Part shown: one piece after another, positions 1 through 7,651 of the stretch
Layout: each line of letters begins with the position of its first letter
Numbering within the stretch: the first letter of the stretch is position 1
Source of the DNA: Cellulomonas aerilata
GTDB lineage: Bacteria; Actinomycetota; Actinomycetes; Actinomycetales; Cellulomonadaceae
DNA length: 64,000 nucleotides
Reading direction: 5' to 3'
Assembly: GCF_007991755.1 (NCBI RefSeq)
Contig: NZ_BJYY01000012.1
Span: 222,880-286,879 of the forward strand
Program-made: the position numbers and the translations under genes
Notes under the pieces: generated by a model
Database searches by the model: none
Seen by the model: the letters and a program-made list of their open reading frames with translations, nothing else
What the model was told of the DNA's origin: nothing

Positions 1-1
1 G

Positions 2-2557
2 CGCCTGCTCGACGAGGACCCCGTCTCCGAGCGCGCCAGCCGGGCGCTGATGCTCGGGTACGCCGGCATGGGCGAGGTCCACCACGCGCTCGCCGAGTTC
101 GAGCGGTGCCGTGAGGTGCTCGCGGAGGAGCTCGGCGTCGACCCGTCGGCGCAGACGCGTGCGGTCCACCTGCAGGTGCTGCAGTCCGGCGGCCGCACGC
201 CCCAGCGCCGCACCGCTCCCCTGGTCGGCCGGCACGCCGAGGTCGACTGGCTGCGCTCCGTGCTGGAGGGAACCGGCCCGGACTCCCCGTCGGTGGTCGT
301 CACGCTGCTGGGCCGGCAGGGCAGCGGTCGGCGCCGGCTGGCCACCGCGACGTGCCAGCGCGCCGGCATCCAGCTCACGCGTGCCACGTCCGCGGACGAC
401 GTCGTCGCCGCGGCCCGCTCCGGCGCGCGGGTGGTGCTCTGGGCCCCCGACGTCACCGCGGACCAGGCCCTGCTCACCCGGCTGCTGACTGATCCCGAGC
501 CGGTCGTCGGCTCCACGTCCGTCGTGCTGGCGATGCCGGCTGCCGGCGAGGACGCGGCCTGGGACGCCATGCCGCGCGGCGAGCACGTCCGCGCGCTGAC
601 GATGCCGCCGCTGCTCCCCGAGGACGTGGAGCGGCTGGCCGAGCACCTGCTCGCCGGACCCGTGGCGGCCGCCCTCGCCGAGGAGCTGACCGCGGTGTCC
701 GACGGCCTGCCGGGCCTGGTGGCCTCCACCGCGAACGAGTGGGCGCGAGGCGGCCGGCTCGTGGCGACCGACTCCGGCCTCGCCCTGGCGCCCGAGGGCG
801 ACCTGGCCGAGGACGACCCGTGGGGCCGCCGGGCCCTGGCCCGCACCCTGCCCCGCCTGGAGGGCGACGCGCTGGAGGCGCTCCTGGTGGCGGCCATGCT
901 GGACGAGCCGCTGACGCCGTCCCTGCTCGCGCCGCTCCTGCCCGACGGCCCCGGGCACCTGCGCACCCGCGCGACCACCGCTCTGGAGCAGCTCGTCGAC
1001 CTCGCCGTGCTGGGCACCTCGCCGGCGGGCGTCGTCTGGAAGCACCCCAAGCTGCAGGACGCCGCTCGGGCCTGGGTGCGTCCGTCGGTGCGGCGCCGGC
1101 TGCACCGCCTCATCGCCGAGCGTGCCCTCATCCCCAGCGCCCAGCGGATCGGGCACTGGCTCGAGGCCGGTGAGCGCGAGCTCGCCTGTGTCGCCGCGCT
1201 GCAGGCCGCCGCGGAGAGCTCCGCGCGCGGGGACCACCACGGCGCCCGCACCCACCTGCTGCAGGTCTGCTCGCTCGGGGACCTGCGCGACGCGGCCGCC
1301 GAGGACCGCATCGAGCTCTTCGAGCAGCTCGGTGACGCGTGCGCCATGCTCCGCCTGCCGGACGAGGCCGCCAACGCCTACGGTCAGGCGCTGGAGATCG
1401 CGATGACCGAGGCGGTCCAGGACGCCGGGCGGCTGCGCCGCAAGCTGACGAGCGTCTCCGACCCGCGGGCGCTGGAGCAGGTGGACACCGGACGGTCCGC
1501 CGACTGGTCCGCGGCCCTGAGCGGGGTCGCACCCACCGGAGTCGCGATGTCCGGCGGGGACCTGGAGACGTCGCTGCGCGAGGCGGTCGCCCAGGCCGAC
1601 CGCAACCACGACCGGCGCTCGGGCTTCCAGGCGCGCGTCAAGCTCGCCGGCACCGTGTTCCTGCCCCGTCGGGAGTTCCGCGCGGTCCACGAGACCCTCG
1701 AGGCGGCGATCGCCCTGGGTCCCCGTCCGGCCGAGCGGCTGCACGCCGACGTGGTGCGGCACCTGCCGTCCGTGCTGCTCGGCAACGCGCTCGCGGCCAA
1801 GGGGCCGCTGGAGGCGGCCGGCCGGGTCGCCGCGGAGCTGCGCGAGGAGCGGATCGGCTGGCGCCTGCTCGGGATGCGCGTCCTGGTCACGCACGACCTG
1901 GGCGACCCGGCGTTCGACACGCTCTGGCGGGTCCTGCGTGAGCGGGTGATGACCGGTGAGGTGGACGAGGTCGTGCCGGAGCTCGCCGCGACCGGGCTGC
2001 GGGTGCTCGTCGAGCGCGAGGAGTACGACCTCGCCCAGGCGTTCGCGCAGCACCTGCCGCTGGCCGGTGGCCCGGCCAACCACATGAACGACCACCTCGC
2101 CCGCATCGCCGGCGCCGAGCTCGCGGCGGCGACCGGGGACATCCGGTACGCGATCGACCAGATGCGCGCGGTCATCGACGACGGCACCGCGACCGGGTGC
2201 ACGCTGCTGGTCCCGGAGGCCGCAGCGCGGCTGGTGGCGCTGGAGGCGCAGCACAACCCGAACGCCGCGCGGGCCGCCTTCGAGGTCTACGACGACATCG
2301 TCGGCGCTGCGCTGGGCGGGCCCCGCGAGGAGTTCTTCCGCCGGATGGCACGCGCCGCGGTGCGTGCCGCCCGGGGCGACCACCAGGGCGCGGCGGACGC
2401 CATGACCCAGGCCAGCGCGCTGGCGAACCAGTACGGACTGCAGGTCCTGGCCGCGCGGGCGAGGCGCGCCCGCGCGGAGCACGTGCGGGCCGAGCTGCCC
2501 CGGACCCTGACGTCCGTGCCGAGCCTGGCCCGGGAGCGGGACGAGGACGTCGTCTGA
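2..2557 (+). CDS. BTAD/SARP-type ATPase-like regulator, 5' truncated by window edge
   Basis: The frame is open from base 2, so the true start lies upstream of the window. The first roughly 50 residues match the end of a bacterial transcriptional activator (BTAD) domain, ending in a CREVLAEELGVDPS motif typical of SARP/AfsR-type regulators. A P-loop-like region follows (GRQGSGRRRLA), but the lysine and Ser/Thr of a true Walker A are replaced by arginines, so ATP binding is doubtful. The remaining 600 or so residues are Ala/Leu/Arg-rich helical repeats, probably TPR-like. No DNA-binding domain is visible in the window; in this family it would be N-terminal. The gene converges on lepB. Family assignment is good; target genes are unknown. 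Confidence 0.8.
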   Translation, partial: RLLDEDPVSERASRALMLGYAGMGEVHHALAEFERCREVLAEELGVDPSAQTRAVHLQVLQSGGRTPQRRTAPLVGRHAEVDWLRSVLEGTGPDSPSVVVTLLGRQGSGRRRLATATCQRAGIQLTRATSADDVVAAARSGARVVLWAPDVTADQALLTRLLTDPEPVVGSTSVVLAMPAAGEDAAWDAMPRGEHVRALTMPPLLPEDVERLAEHLLAGPVAAALAEELTAVSDGLPGLVASTANEWARGGRLVATDSGLALAPEGDLAEDDPWGRRALARTLPRLEGDALEALLVAAMLDEPLTPSLLAPLLPDGPGHLRTRATTALEQLVDLAVLGTSPAGVVWKHPKLQDAARAWVRPSVRRRLHRLIAERALIPSAQRIGHWLEAGERELACVAALQAAAESSARGDHHGARTHLLQVCSLGDLRDAAAEDRIELFEQLGDACAMLRLPDEAANAYGQALEIAMTEAVQDAGRLRRKLTSVSDPRALEQVDTGRSADWSAALSGVAPTGVAMSGGDLETSLREAVAQADRNHDRRSGFQARVKLAGTVFLPRREFRAVHETLEAAIALGPRPAERLHADVVRHLPSVLLGNALAAKGPLEAAGRVAAELREERIGWRLLGMRVLVTHDLGDPAFDTLWRVLRERVMTGEVDEVVPELAATGLRVLVEREEYDLAQAFAQHLPLAGGPANHMNDHLARIAGAELAAATGDIRYAIDQMRAVIDDGTATGCTLLVPEAAARLVALEAQHNPNAARAAFEVYDDIVGAALGGPREEFFRRMARAAVRAARGDHQGAADAMTQASALANQYGLQVLAARARRARAEHVRAELPRTLTSVPSLARERDEDVV

Positions 2558-2560
2558 TCC

Positions 2561-2581
2561 GCGACCCCTCGCGGGAGTCGC
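2561..2581. terminator. Hairpin between convergent regulator and lepB
   Basis: A GCGAC-CCC stem with a TCGC loop and a one-base bulge lies just after the stop of the BTAD regulator and before the stop of the convergent lepB. No T-tract follows, as is usual in high-GC actinobacteria. It could serve both directions. Confidence 0.4.
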
Positions 2582-2615
2582 GTCCGCCCGGGCCCGTGGG
2601 CGCCGCGGCCTCCGG

Positions 2616-3191
2616 TCAGTCGCCGCCGCTGCGCACCAACGGCCAGATCCGCACGGTGACACGGCCGTCCAGGTTCGCCTCCGGGACCGGCCCGTAGTCA
2701 CGGGAGTCGACGGAGACGAGCCGGTTGTCACCCAGCACGTAGACTGAGTCCGCGGGGACGACGACCTGGGCGTTGAACATCCCCTCGTCGTCCGGGTCGA
2801 CGACGTAGGGCTCGCTCACCGGTGCACCGTCGACGTGCAGCACCGAGTCGACGATCGAGACGCGCTCGCCCGGCAGCCCGACCACCCGCTTCAGCGTCTC
2901 GGTGCCGTCGCGCACGTCGCGGAAGGTCACCAGGTCGCCGCGTGCCAGGGTCTCGGCCTGCACCGGCCGCCGGTCGACGAGGACGACGTCACCGGCGAAG
3001 AGGGTCGGCTCCATGCTCGTCGAGGCGATCCGGACCGGGCCGACGACGTGCGTCCGGACCAGCCCCAGCAGGCCGACCAGCAGGACCGCCACGAGCAGAG
3101 CCACGGCGGTACGCCGACGTCGGCGGCCCTCGGCGCGCCGCAGCGCCGGCCCGTGGAGGACCGGCGCTGCGGTGTGGTGCGGTGTCGCCAT
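2616..3191 (-). CDS. lepB: Type I signal peptidase
   Basis: This 191-residue protein removes signal peptides on the outer face of the membrane. It has a basic cytoplasmic N-terminus, one membrane segment at about residues 28-45, and the family boxes. The nucleophile Ser59 lies in STSMEPTL, box C is GDLVTF, the general base Lys101 lies in LKRVVG, and box E is LGDNRLVSVDSRDYG. The start lies 2 bases after the stop of the upstream multicopper oxidase gene, so the two are probably co-translated. A dedicated signal peptidase in this operon fits processing of the exported oxidases nearby, but that link is inferred. It could instead be the general housekeeping enzyme. Confidence 0.93.
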   Translation of the reverse strand: MATPHHTAAPVLHGPALRRAEGRRRRRTAVALLVAVLLVGLLGLVRTHVVGPVRIASTSMEPTLFAGDVVLVDRRPVQAETLARGDLVTFRDVRDGTETLKRVVGLPGERVSIVDSVLHVDGAPVSEPYVVDPDDEGMFNAQVVVPADSVYVLGDNRLVSVDSRDYGPVPEANLDGRVTVRIWPLVRSGGD

Positions 3192-3193
3192 GG

Positions 3194-4927
3194 TCAGACC
3201 AGCGTCCCGTCGCCGAACGTCTCGACGTTGCCCAGGCCGTTCGCGGCGGTCAGGGCCGCGTCGGGGATGGGCTTCGGCGCGGCGCAGAAGACCCCGTTGT
3301 AGTCCCAGTCGTTCGGAACGGTGCCGACCGCGTACTGCTGCATCATGTCGCTGTCCTCGTGCGGCAGGTTGTGGCAGTGCACCATGTACTTGCCGCCCTT
3401 GAAGCCGGGGGCCCCGGTGAACTTGATCAGCAGGCGCACGATCTCGTCCTCACCGATGTACACCACGTCCTTGGGACCGTTCTCGTAGGGGCGGGCGGCC
3501 TGGCCGTTGCGGCTCAGGACCCGGAAGTCCACGAGGTGGATGTGCAGCGGGTGGTACCACCCGCCCGACTTGTTCTGGAACTCCCAGATCTCCACGTCCC
3601 CGATCTGCGGGGTGCTGGTGCCGGTCAGCACCTCGGAATACCCGCTCTGGCGGACGTCCTCCCAGGTGCGGTGATTGATCTGGAAGATGTTCGTGACGTC
3701 GTCGTGGTCGAGCTCGAACACCCGGGTCCGCTTGGACTCGCTGACCGCGACCTTCATGATGTCGGCGGTGAACAGCCGCGGCGTCATGGTGTTGCCGACG
3801 AGGTTGACCGGCGGGGTGCCGACCACCCGGAACTGCATGACCTTGTTCGTGTTGTCGTAGTCGATGTTGTTCTTGTTGCTGCGGTTCATCAGGTTGACGA
3901 CCGTCCCGGCGGCGTACTTCGAGAAGTCGATCAGCAGCTCGTAGCGCTCGGCACCGGCGTGCTTGTACTCGCGCACCCGGGCCGGCGCCGGCATGAGCCC
4001 GCCGTCGGTCCCGACGATCGCGAACTCGGAGTTGTCGCTCAGGTACAGCCGCAGCGACCGGGCGATGGAGGCGTTGAGGATCCGGAACCGGTAGACCCGC
4101 TTGGTGACCTCCAGGTACGGCCACGGCTGGCCGTTGACGAGGATGACGTCACCCCACAGACCGGAGTGCTCGTGCTCGTCCCACGCCAGCTTGCCGTCGG
4201 CGGCGAACATGGCGTCGCTGATGGTGAGGCCGATGTCGTGGGCGCCCTTGGGCAGGTCACGCTCCTGCACCTTGTCGTGCAGATGGTACTGCGCCGCGAG
4301 CCCGCCGTAGGCGTTCTTGGCGGTGTGGTGCACACCGTGGTCGTGGTACCAGAGCGTGCGCGCGTCCTGGAAGTTGGGGTACCAGTAGTCTTTGTACTGC
4401 CCGGGCTCGGTGACGTCGTCCGCGTACCCGTCGTACTGCGGGAGCGACGCGGAGCCGTGCAGGTGCATCGAGGTGTTGAACTCGTGGCCCCACTGCGGGT
4501 GGGTGGCCGGGAGCTGGTTGATGACCCGCACCTTGACCGGGAGGCCGGCGTTCGCGGTGTCGGTCCGGTCGACGTCGATGGTCGGGCCGGGCACGCGGAC
4601 GGGCCGCTCGACGCCGTCGTCGTCGATGTACGCGTAGCCGTACACCGGGGTCTTCAGGCCGGGGACGATGTTCGCCTGGGCCATCTTCTCGATGACGGTG
4701 AACAGCCGGTAATTGCCCACCGTCTTGCCGTCCTCGAGCAGGCCGTTGACGACGCGGCCGCGCAGCTGCGGGCCCGGCACCAACTTGGTGGTGAACGGCT
4801 TGGGCGTGTTGGCGGGCGCCAGGAAGCTGGCGGTGCCGGTGGCGGCGGACGAGCCGAAGGGCAGCACCATGCCGCCGCCGACGACCAGGGCGCCTCCGAG
4901 CAGCAGCTCGCGACGGTTGAGGCTCAT
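3194..4927 (-). CDS. Tat-exported multicopper oxidase (CotA/bilirubin-oxidase-like)
   Basis: A 577-residue multicopper oxidase that should oxidise phenolic or metal substrates and reduce O2 to water outside the membrane. The start at 4927 has a strong GGAGGTG ribosome site and gives a twin-arginine leader (NRRELLLGG) with a hydrophobic core to about residue 28. All four copper motifs are present: HLHG (155-158), WYHDH (193-197), HPLHIH (from 459), and HCHNLPHED followed by MM (from 517). Types 1, 2 and 3 copper sites should therefore be complete. An upstream in-frame ATG at 4999 lacks a comparable ribosome site and would bury the Tat motif. It lies directly upstream of lepB, and a direct-repeat box sits about 136 bases upstream. 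The natural substrate cannot be read from sequence. Confidence 0.92.
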   Translation of the reverse strand: MSLNRRELLLGGALVVGGGMVLPFGSSAATGTASFLAPANTPKPFTTKLVPGPQLRGRVVNGLLEDGKTVGNYRLFTVIEKMAQANIVPGLKTPVYGYAYIDDDGVERPVRVPGPTIDVDRTDTANAGLPVKVRVINQLPATHPQWGHEFNTSMHLHGSASLPQYDGYADDVTEPGQYKDYWYPNFQDARTLWYHDHGVHHTAKNAYGGLAAQYHLHDKVQERDLPKGAHDIGLTISDAMFAADGKLAWDEHEHSGLWGDVILVNGQPWPYLEVTKRVYRFRILNASIARSLRLYLSDNSEFAIVGTDGGLMPAPARVREYKHAGAERYELLIDFSKYAAGTVVNLMNRSNKNNIDYDNTNKVMQFRVVGTPPVNLVGNTMTPRLFTADIMKVAVSESKRTRVFELDHDDVTNIFQINHRTWEDVRQSGYSEVLTGTSTPQIGDVEIWEFQNKSGGWYHPLHIHLVDFRVLSRNGQAARPYENGPKDVVYIGEDEIVRLLIKFTGAPGFKGGKYMVHCHNLPHEDSDMMQQYAVGTVPNDWDYNGVFCAAPKPIPDAALTAANGLGNVETFGDGTLV

Positions 4928-5503
4928 CGGGCACCTCCGTCGAGAGCCGCGGCCCCCTGCGTGCTGACGAACCGTGATGCACTCATCGCCGTTCTCCAAG
5001 TCCTACTCGAATGGGCTGCCACCTGATCGCGTGGCCCGTTGATGAGTACGTTGTCGGAACGGCGTCAAAGGTTCGTCAAAGCGCTGCCCACCGGCCCTGG
5101 TGAGCGCGAGTATCCGCCGTCGGCAGGACGGGTCGCCGCCGGGTTCTCGCCAACGCTTCCGCCCGTGTCCGACCGCACGACAAGGGCACCAAGAATCCTT
5201 GACCGACCGTCACGCCACCGATGACCGAAATTCGGTTCCAGCGGTCGGGCGCCTGTCGGCACTGCTGCTTCCTGCCACGGCACAGCACCGGAGCTGGACC
5301 CGCACGACAGGGCCCGGGCGTCGCCTCGCCGGACACCCAGGGGCCACCGTGACCGCCGGCTGAGCCTCCGGCGACAGCAGGCGGCGGTGGTCGCCTCAGC
5401 GCCCCGCGAGGGGTGCACGGGTGGGGTTCGGAGGTGAGGCGTCCGAGAGGCACGGCTCGCCTGATCGCCGGCGGGGCACCCGGTCGCGACCCTCACGCAG
5501 ACA
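4928..5503. other. Long intergenic region upstream of the multicopper oxidase
   Basis: No credible gene is seen here. Open frames on both strands lack ribosome sites, recognisable motifs or family resemblance. What it holds is the direct-repeat box at 5063-5081, the presumed promoter of the multicopper oxidase, and near its right end the hairpin that follows the CopD-family gene. Confidence 0.6.
5063..5081 (-). promoter_or_regulatory. Direct-repeat box 1 (multicopper oxidase promoter)
   Basis: In gene sense this reads TTTGACG-AACC-TTTGACG: two identical 7-base half-sites with an 11-bp period, 136 bases before the start codon. The same arrangement occurs before the three other copper-cluster genes. 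An 11-bp tandem repeat is the usual layout of OmpR/PhoB-family response-regulator sites. The TTGACG core also resembles a -35 hexamer, so part of it may be promoter. Confidence 0.6.
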
Positions 5504-5544
5504 TGCCGCAGGGCGCCCCGGTTCGACCTGGGCGCCCTGCGGCA
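5504..5544 (-). terminator. Strong hairpin downstream of the CopD-family gene
   Basis: A perfect 15-bp inverted repeat (arms 5504-5518 and 5530-5544, 11-base loop) lies 22 bases after the stop codon of the CopD-family gene. It is very likely its transcription terminator, though no T-run follows. Confidence 0.65.
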
Positions 5545-5566
5545 CGTGCGGTGGTGTGGGCTGCGG

Positions 5567-6733
5567 TCAGCGCACCGTCTGGGTCACGACGGTGCTCGGC
5601 GACGCGGAGGCCGAGTGGGTGAGGTCCGCCGGCGGCGCGGTCTGCGAGAGCGCCGCGGCCAGGGCGGCCGCGCACGCCATGAGGATCAGCTCGGCCGCCG
5701 CGAGGCGGACGAACGCCCGCGGACGGCCGGACGCGGCGGCCGTGATGGTCCGGGAGCGGTGGCGGTGCCCGAAGACCCCGAGGGCGGCGAGGGCGACCGT
5801 CTTGCCGAGGAGCAGCTGTCCGTAAGCGCTCGTCCACAGCTGGTCGATGGTCGACAGGTACGCCCAGCCGGTGACGAGACCGGACGCGCCGACCACGACG
5901 AAGCAGACGAGCGCGACCCGGCTGTAGCGGGGAAGGGTGACAGCCAGTGACGTCCCGGAGCGGCGCAGGTACACCACGAGCGCGGCGAGGCCGCCGACCC
6001 AGGCCGCTGCCCCGGCGACGTGGAGGGCGAGGCTGGTGGCCGTCACGACCGGCGAGTCCCCGTGGCCGGCGTGACCGTTCAGCAGCGGGAGCACCAGCGC
6101 GCCGAGCGCGGTGAGCAGCAGGAGCACCCCGCCGGCGGGCGAGCGCGTCACGCGTGCCCCGATCGCGACGAGCGCCGCGAGCCAGGCGGACGCGAGCAGC
6201 GACCGGGTCTGCTCCAGGTCCAGGACCAGCGGCAGGACGTCCGGGGCGAGGACCGCGGGCACCGGCAGGGCCGCCACCTTGGAGAGCGTGAGGAGCGTGG
6301 TGACCAGCGCGGTGACCGACCAGGCGCCGGCCCACCAGGACACGGCACGGACCAGGCGGGCGCCGTCCGACCCGTACCCGCCGTCGCTGCGGGGCAGCAG
6401 GACGACGGAGACCAGCAGCACACCGAGCGTCCCGATCGCGGCCAGGTCGTAGGCGGCGCGGGCGATCAGGACGCCCCACCGCGTCAACGGTCCAGGGTCG
6501 GCCAGGGCGGTGGGGGTGGCGGCGCCGCCGACGAGGGCAGCGGCCACCAGGACGGCGAGTGCGGCCAGGGCGCCGAGGACGACGGTCTGGCCGGCCGCGT
6601 GGGCACGGCCCGCGGTGGGAGCGCCGGTCCCGGACGCGCCCGGCCGGACCTCGTCGGCCTTCCGGACGAGACCCGCAGCGCCGGCGAGACCGGCCTCGCG
6701 CCCGGACCGCCGCTGCATGATGACCTGGCTCAC
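5567..6733 (-). CDS. CopD-family copper-related membrane protein
   Basis: An integral membrane protein of 388 residues with about eight or nine hydrophobic segments. It carries the CopD/YcnJ-type signature ALHVAGAAAWVGGL and, later, YGQLLLGKTVALAALGVFGHRHR split by a helix. CopD proteins work with CopC-like periplasmic copper carriers in copper uptake or tolerance. I chose the GTG at 6733, preceded by AGAGG at suitable spacing; ATG at 6718 is an alternative, and the far-upstream ATG at 6835 would overlap the repeat box. The gene sits between two multicopper oxidases, consistent with supplying copper to them. A second copper signature (HAGHGDS) lies in a loop near residue 190. Confidence 0.82.
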   Translation of the reverse strand: MSQVIMQRRSGREAGLAGAAGLVRKADEVRPGASGTGAPTAGRAHAAGQTVVLGALAALAVLVAAALVGGAATPTALADPGPLTRWGVLIARAAYDLAAIGTLGVLLVSVVLLPRSDGGYGSDGARLVRAVSWWAGAWSVTALVTTLLTLSKVAALPVPAVLAPDVLPLVLDLEQTRSLLASAWLAALVAIGARVTRSPAGGVLLLLTALGALVLPLLNGHAGHGDSPVVTATSLALHVAGAAAWVGGLAALVVYLRRSGTSLAVTLPRYSRVALVCFVVVGASGLVTGWAYLSTIDQLWTSAYGQLLLGKTVALAALGVFGHRHRSRTITAAASGRPRAFVRLAAAELILMACAAALAAALSQTAPPADLTHSASASPSTVVTQTVR

Positions 6734-6793
6734 TCGTGGTGCCTCTTCCCTGGTCGGACGTCTCACCTCGACATCTCGAGGGTCGCGGTGCGG

Positions 6794-6811
6794 TGCAAAC
6801 CGAGCGTCAAC
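6794..6811 (-). promoter_or_regulatory. Direct-repeat box 2, degenerate (CopD promoter)
   Basis: In gene sense this reads GTTGACG-CTCG-GTTTGCA. The upstream half-site is identical to those of boxes 3 and 4, and the gene-proximal half is degraded. The 11-bp period is kept. It ends 61 bases before the chosen GTG start. Confidence 0.4.
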
Positions 6812-6880
6812 GTGACGGCGCGGGCCGCGGAGCATGCCGCGGGCGGGTGGCTCTCTCGGGACTGCGGGCGGCCGGCCGGG

Positions 6881-7540
6881 TCAGCCGTGCTCGGGGGCGC
6901 CGTGCCCGGCATCCGCCGCGGCGCCGTCGTCCACCGTGGTGGCGTCGCCGGCGACGGACTGCTCCGCCTCGGCCGGCAGGACCACCTCGGTCGCCGGACC
7001 GCCGTCGTAGGAGAGCATGCCCACGGTGGCCTCGGCCGGGACGTCGAACAGCAGCGTGGCCGACAGCGACGTGCCGGGAGGCAGCACCTCGCCGGGCAGC
7101 ACGTCGCGGTGCAGCAGGTGGGAGGCAGGCTCGCCGTCGACGGTGAGGGCGAAGTCCTCGCCGGCGTACCGCAGCTCGCTCGCGCCGGCCAGGAGGGTGA
7201 TGTCGACGGAGACGCGCCGGTCGCCGTCCGCGACGGGGTCCTCGTCGGTCCCCATCCCGGGCATCGCGTGGGCCGGTCGTGCGGCGGAGAGCGCGCCCTC
7301 CACCCGGACGATCCCGCCGTCGACGGCGAGCTCGCCGGGACCCACGACCGGGTCGCGGCCCCAGCCCTGGGTGAACGACCAGACCGCGAGCACCAGGATC
7401 GCGATCACCCCGGCAGCCACGCCGACCATGGAGCGCACCTCGTGAGGCCCGGCGACCGGGGACGTCACGGTCGGGCGGCGCACCGGTCGCGCCGCAGCGG
7501 CTGCACGGGGGGCCGTTCGCTCCATCACCAGCTGGTTCAC
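6881..7540 (-). CDS. Membrane-anchored DUF4352-like protein with His/Met motif
   Basis: A 219-residue protein: a basic, Pro/Ala-rich cytoplasmic tail, one membrane helix at about residues 39-58, then an extracytoplasmic beta-rich domain resembling DUF4352/telokin-like folds. The HAMPGMGTDEDP stretch and a His-containing C-terminus (AGHGAPEHG) look like copper ligands, but this is inferred. The GTG start at 7540 has a GAGG ribosome site seven bases upstream. It sits between the CopD-family gene and the giant multicopper oxidase and has its own direct-repeat box, so it is probably a copper chaperone or accessory factor for surface oxidases. Family assignment is tentative. Confidence 0.6.
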   Translation of the reverse strand: MNQLVMERTAPRAAAAARPVRRPTVTSPVAGPHEVRSMVGVAAGVIAILVLAVWSFTQGWGRDPVVGPGELAVDGGIVRVEGALSAARPAHAMPGMGTDEDPVADGDRRVSVDITLLAGASELRYAGEDFALTVDGEPASHLLHRDVLPGEVLPPGTSLSATLLFDVPAEATVGMLSYDGGPATEVVLPAEAEQSVAGDATTVDDGAAADAGHGAPEHG

Positions 7541-7581
7541 AGTGCCGCCTCGGGGTCGGGCTCGGATCGGACAGCACTACA

Positions 7582-7624
7582 GTCCGGGACGGGTGTCAAC
7601 GGAGCGTCAACACCCGTCCCGGAC
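7582..7624 (-). terminator. 15-bp perfect inverted repeat downstream of the giant oxidase
   Basis: Arms 7582-7596 and 7610-7624 pair perfectly around a 13-base loop, 28 bases past the stop of the giant multicopper oxidase. It can act as that gene's terminator. The same bases hold direct-repeat box 3 of the next gene, so terminator and operator are nested. Confidence 0.55.
7594..7611 (-). promoter_or_regulatory. Direct-repeat box 3 (DUF4352-like gene promoter)
   Basis: In gene sense this reads GTTGACG-CTCC-GTTGACA with an 11-bp period, ending 54 bases before the GTG start. The second half contains a consensus -35 hexamer (TTGACA). It lies inside the loop and inner arms of the hairpin at 7582-7624. 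Confidence 0.6.
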
Positions 7625-7651
7625 CGGAGGCGGCCGGACCGATCGCCCGCC

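Noticed and set aside
2822..5026. A 734-codon plus-strand frame opposite lepB and the Tat oxidase
   Set aside because: Antisense of two well-supported genes; no ribosome site, and low-complexity product.
5065..5496. Small minus-strand frames in the region upstream of the Tat oxidase
   Set aside because: No ribosome site, no motif, and they overlap the direct-repeat box; treated as non-coding.
7594..7611. Simple -35 elements instead of a regulator box
   Set aside because: Not fully excluded, but the doubled half-sites with constant 11-bp period before four related genes fit a regulator better than single promoters.
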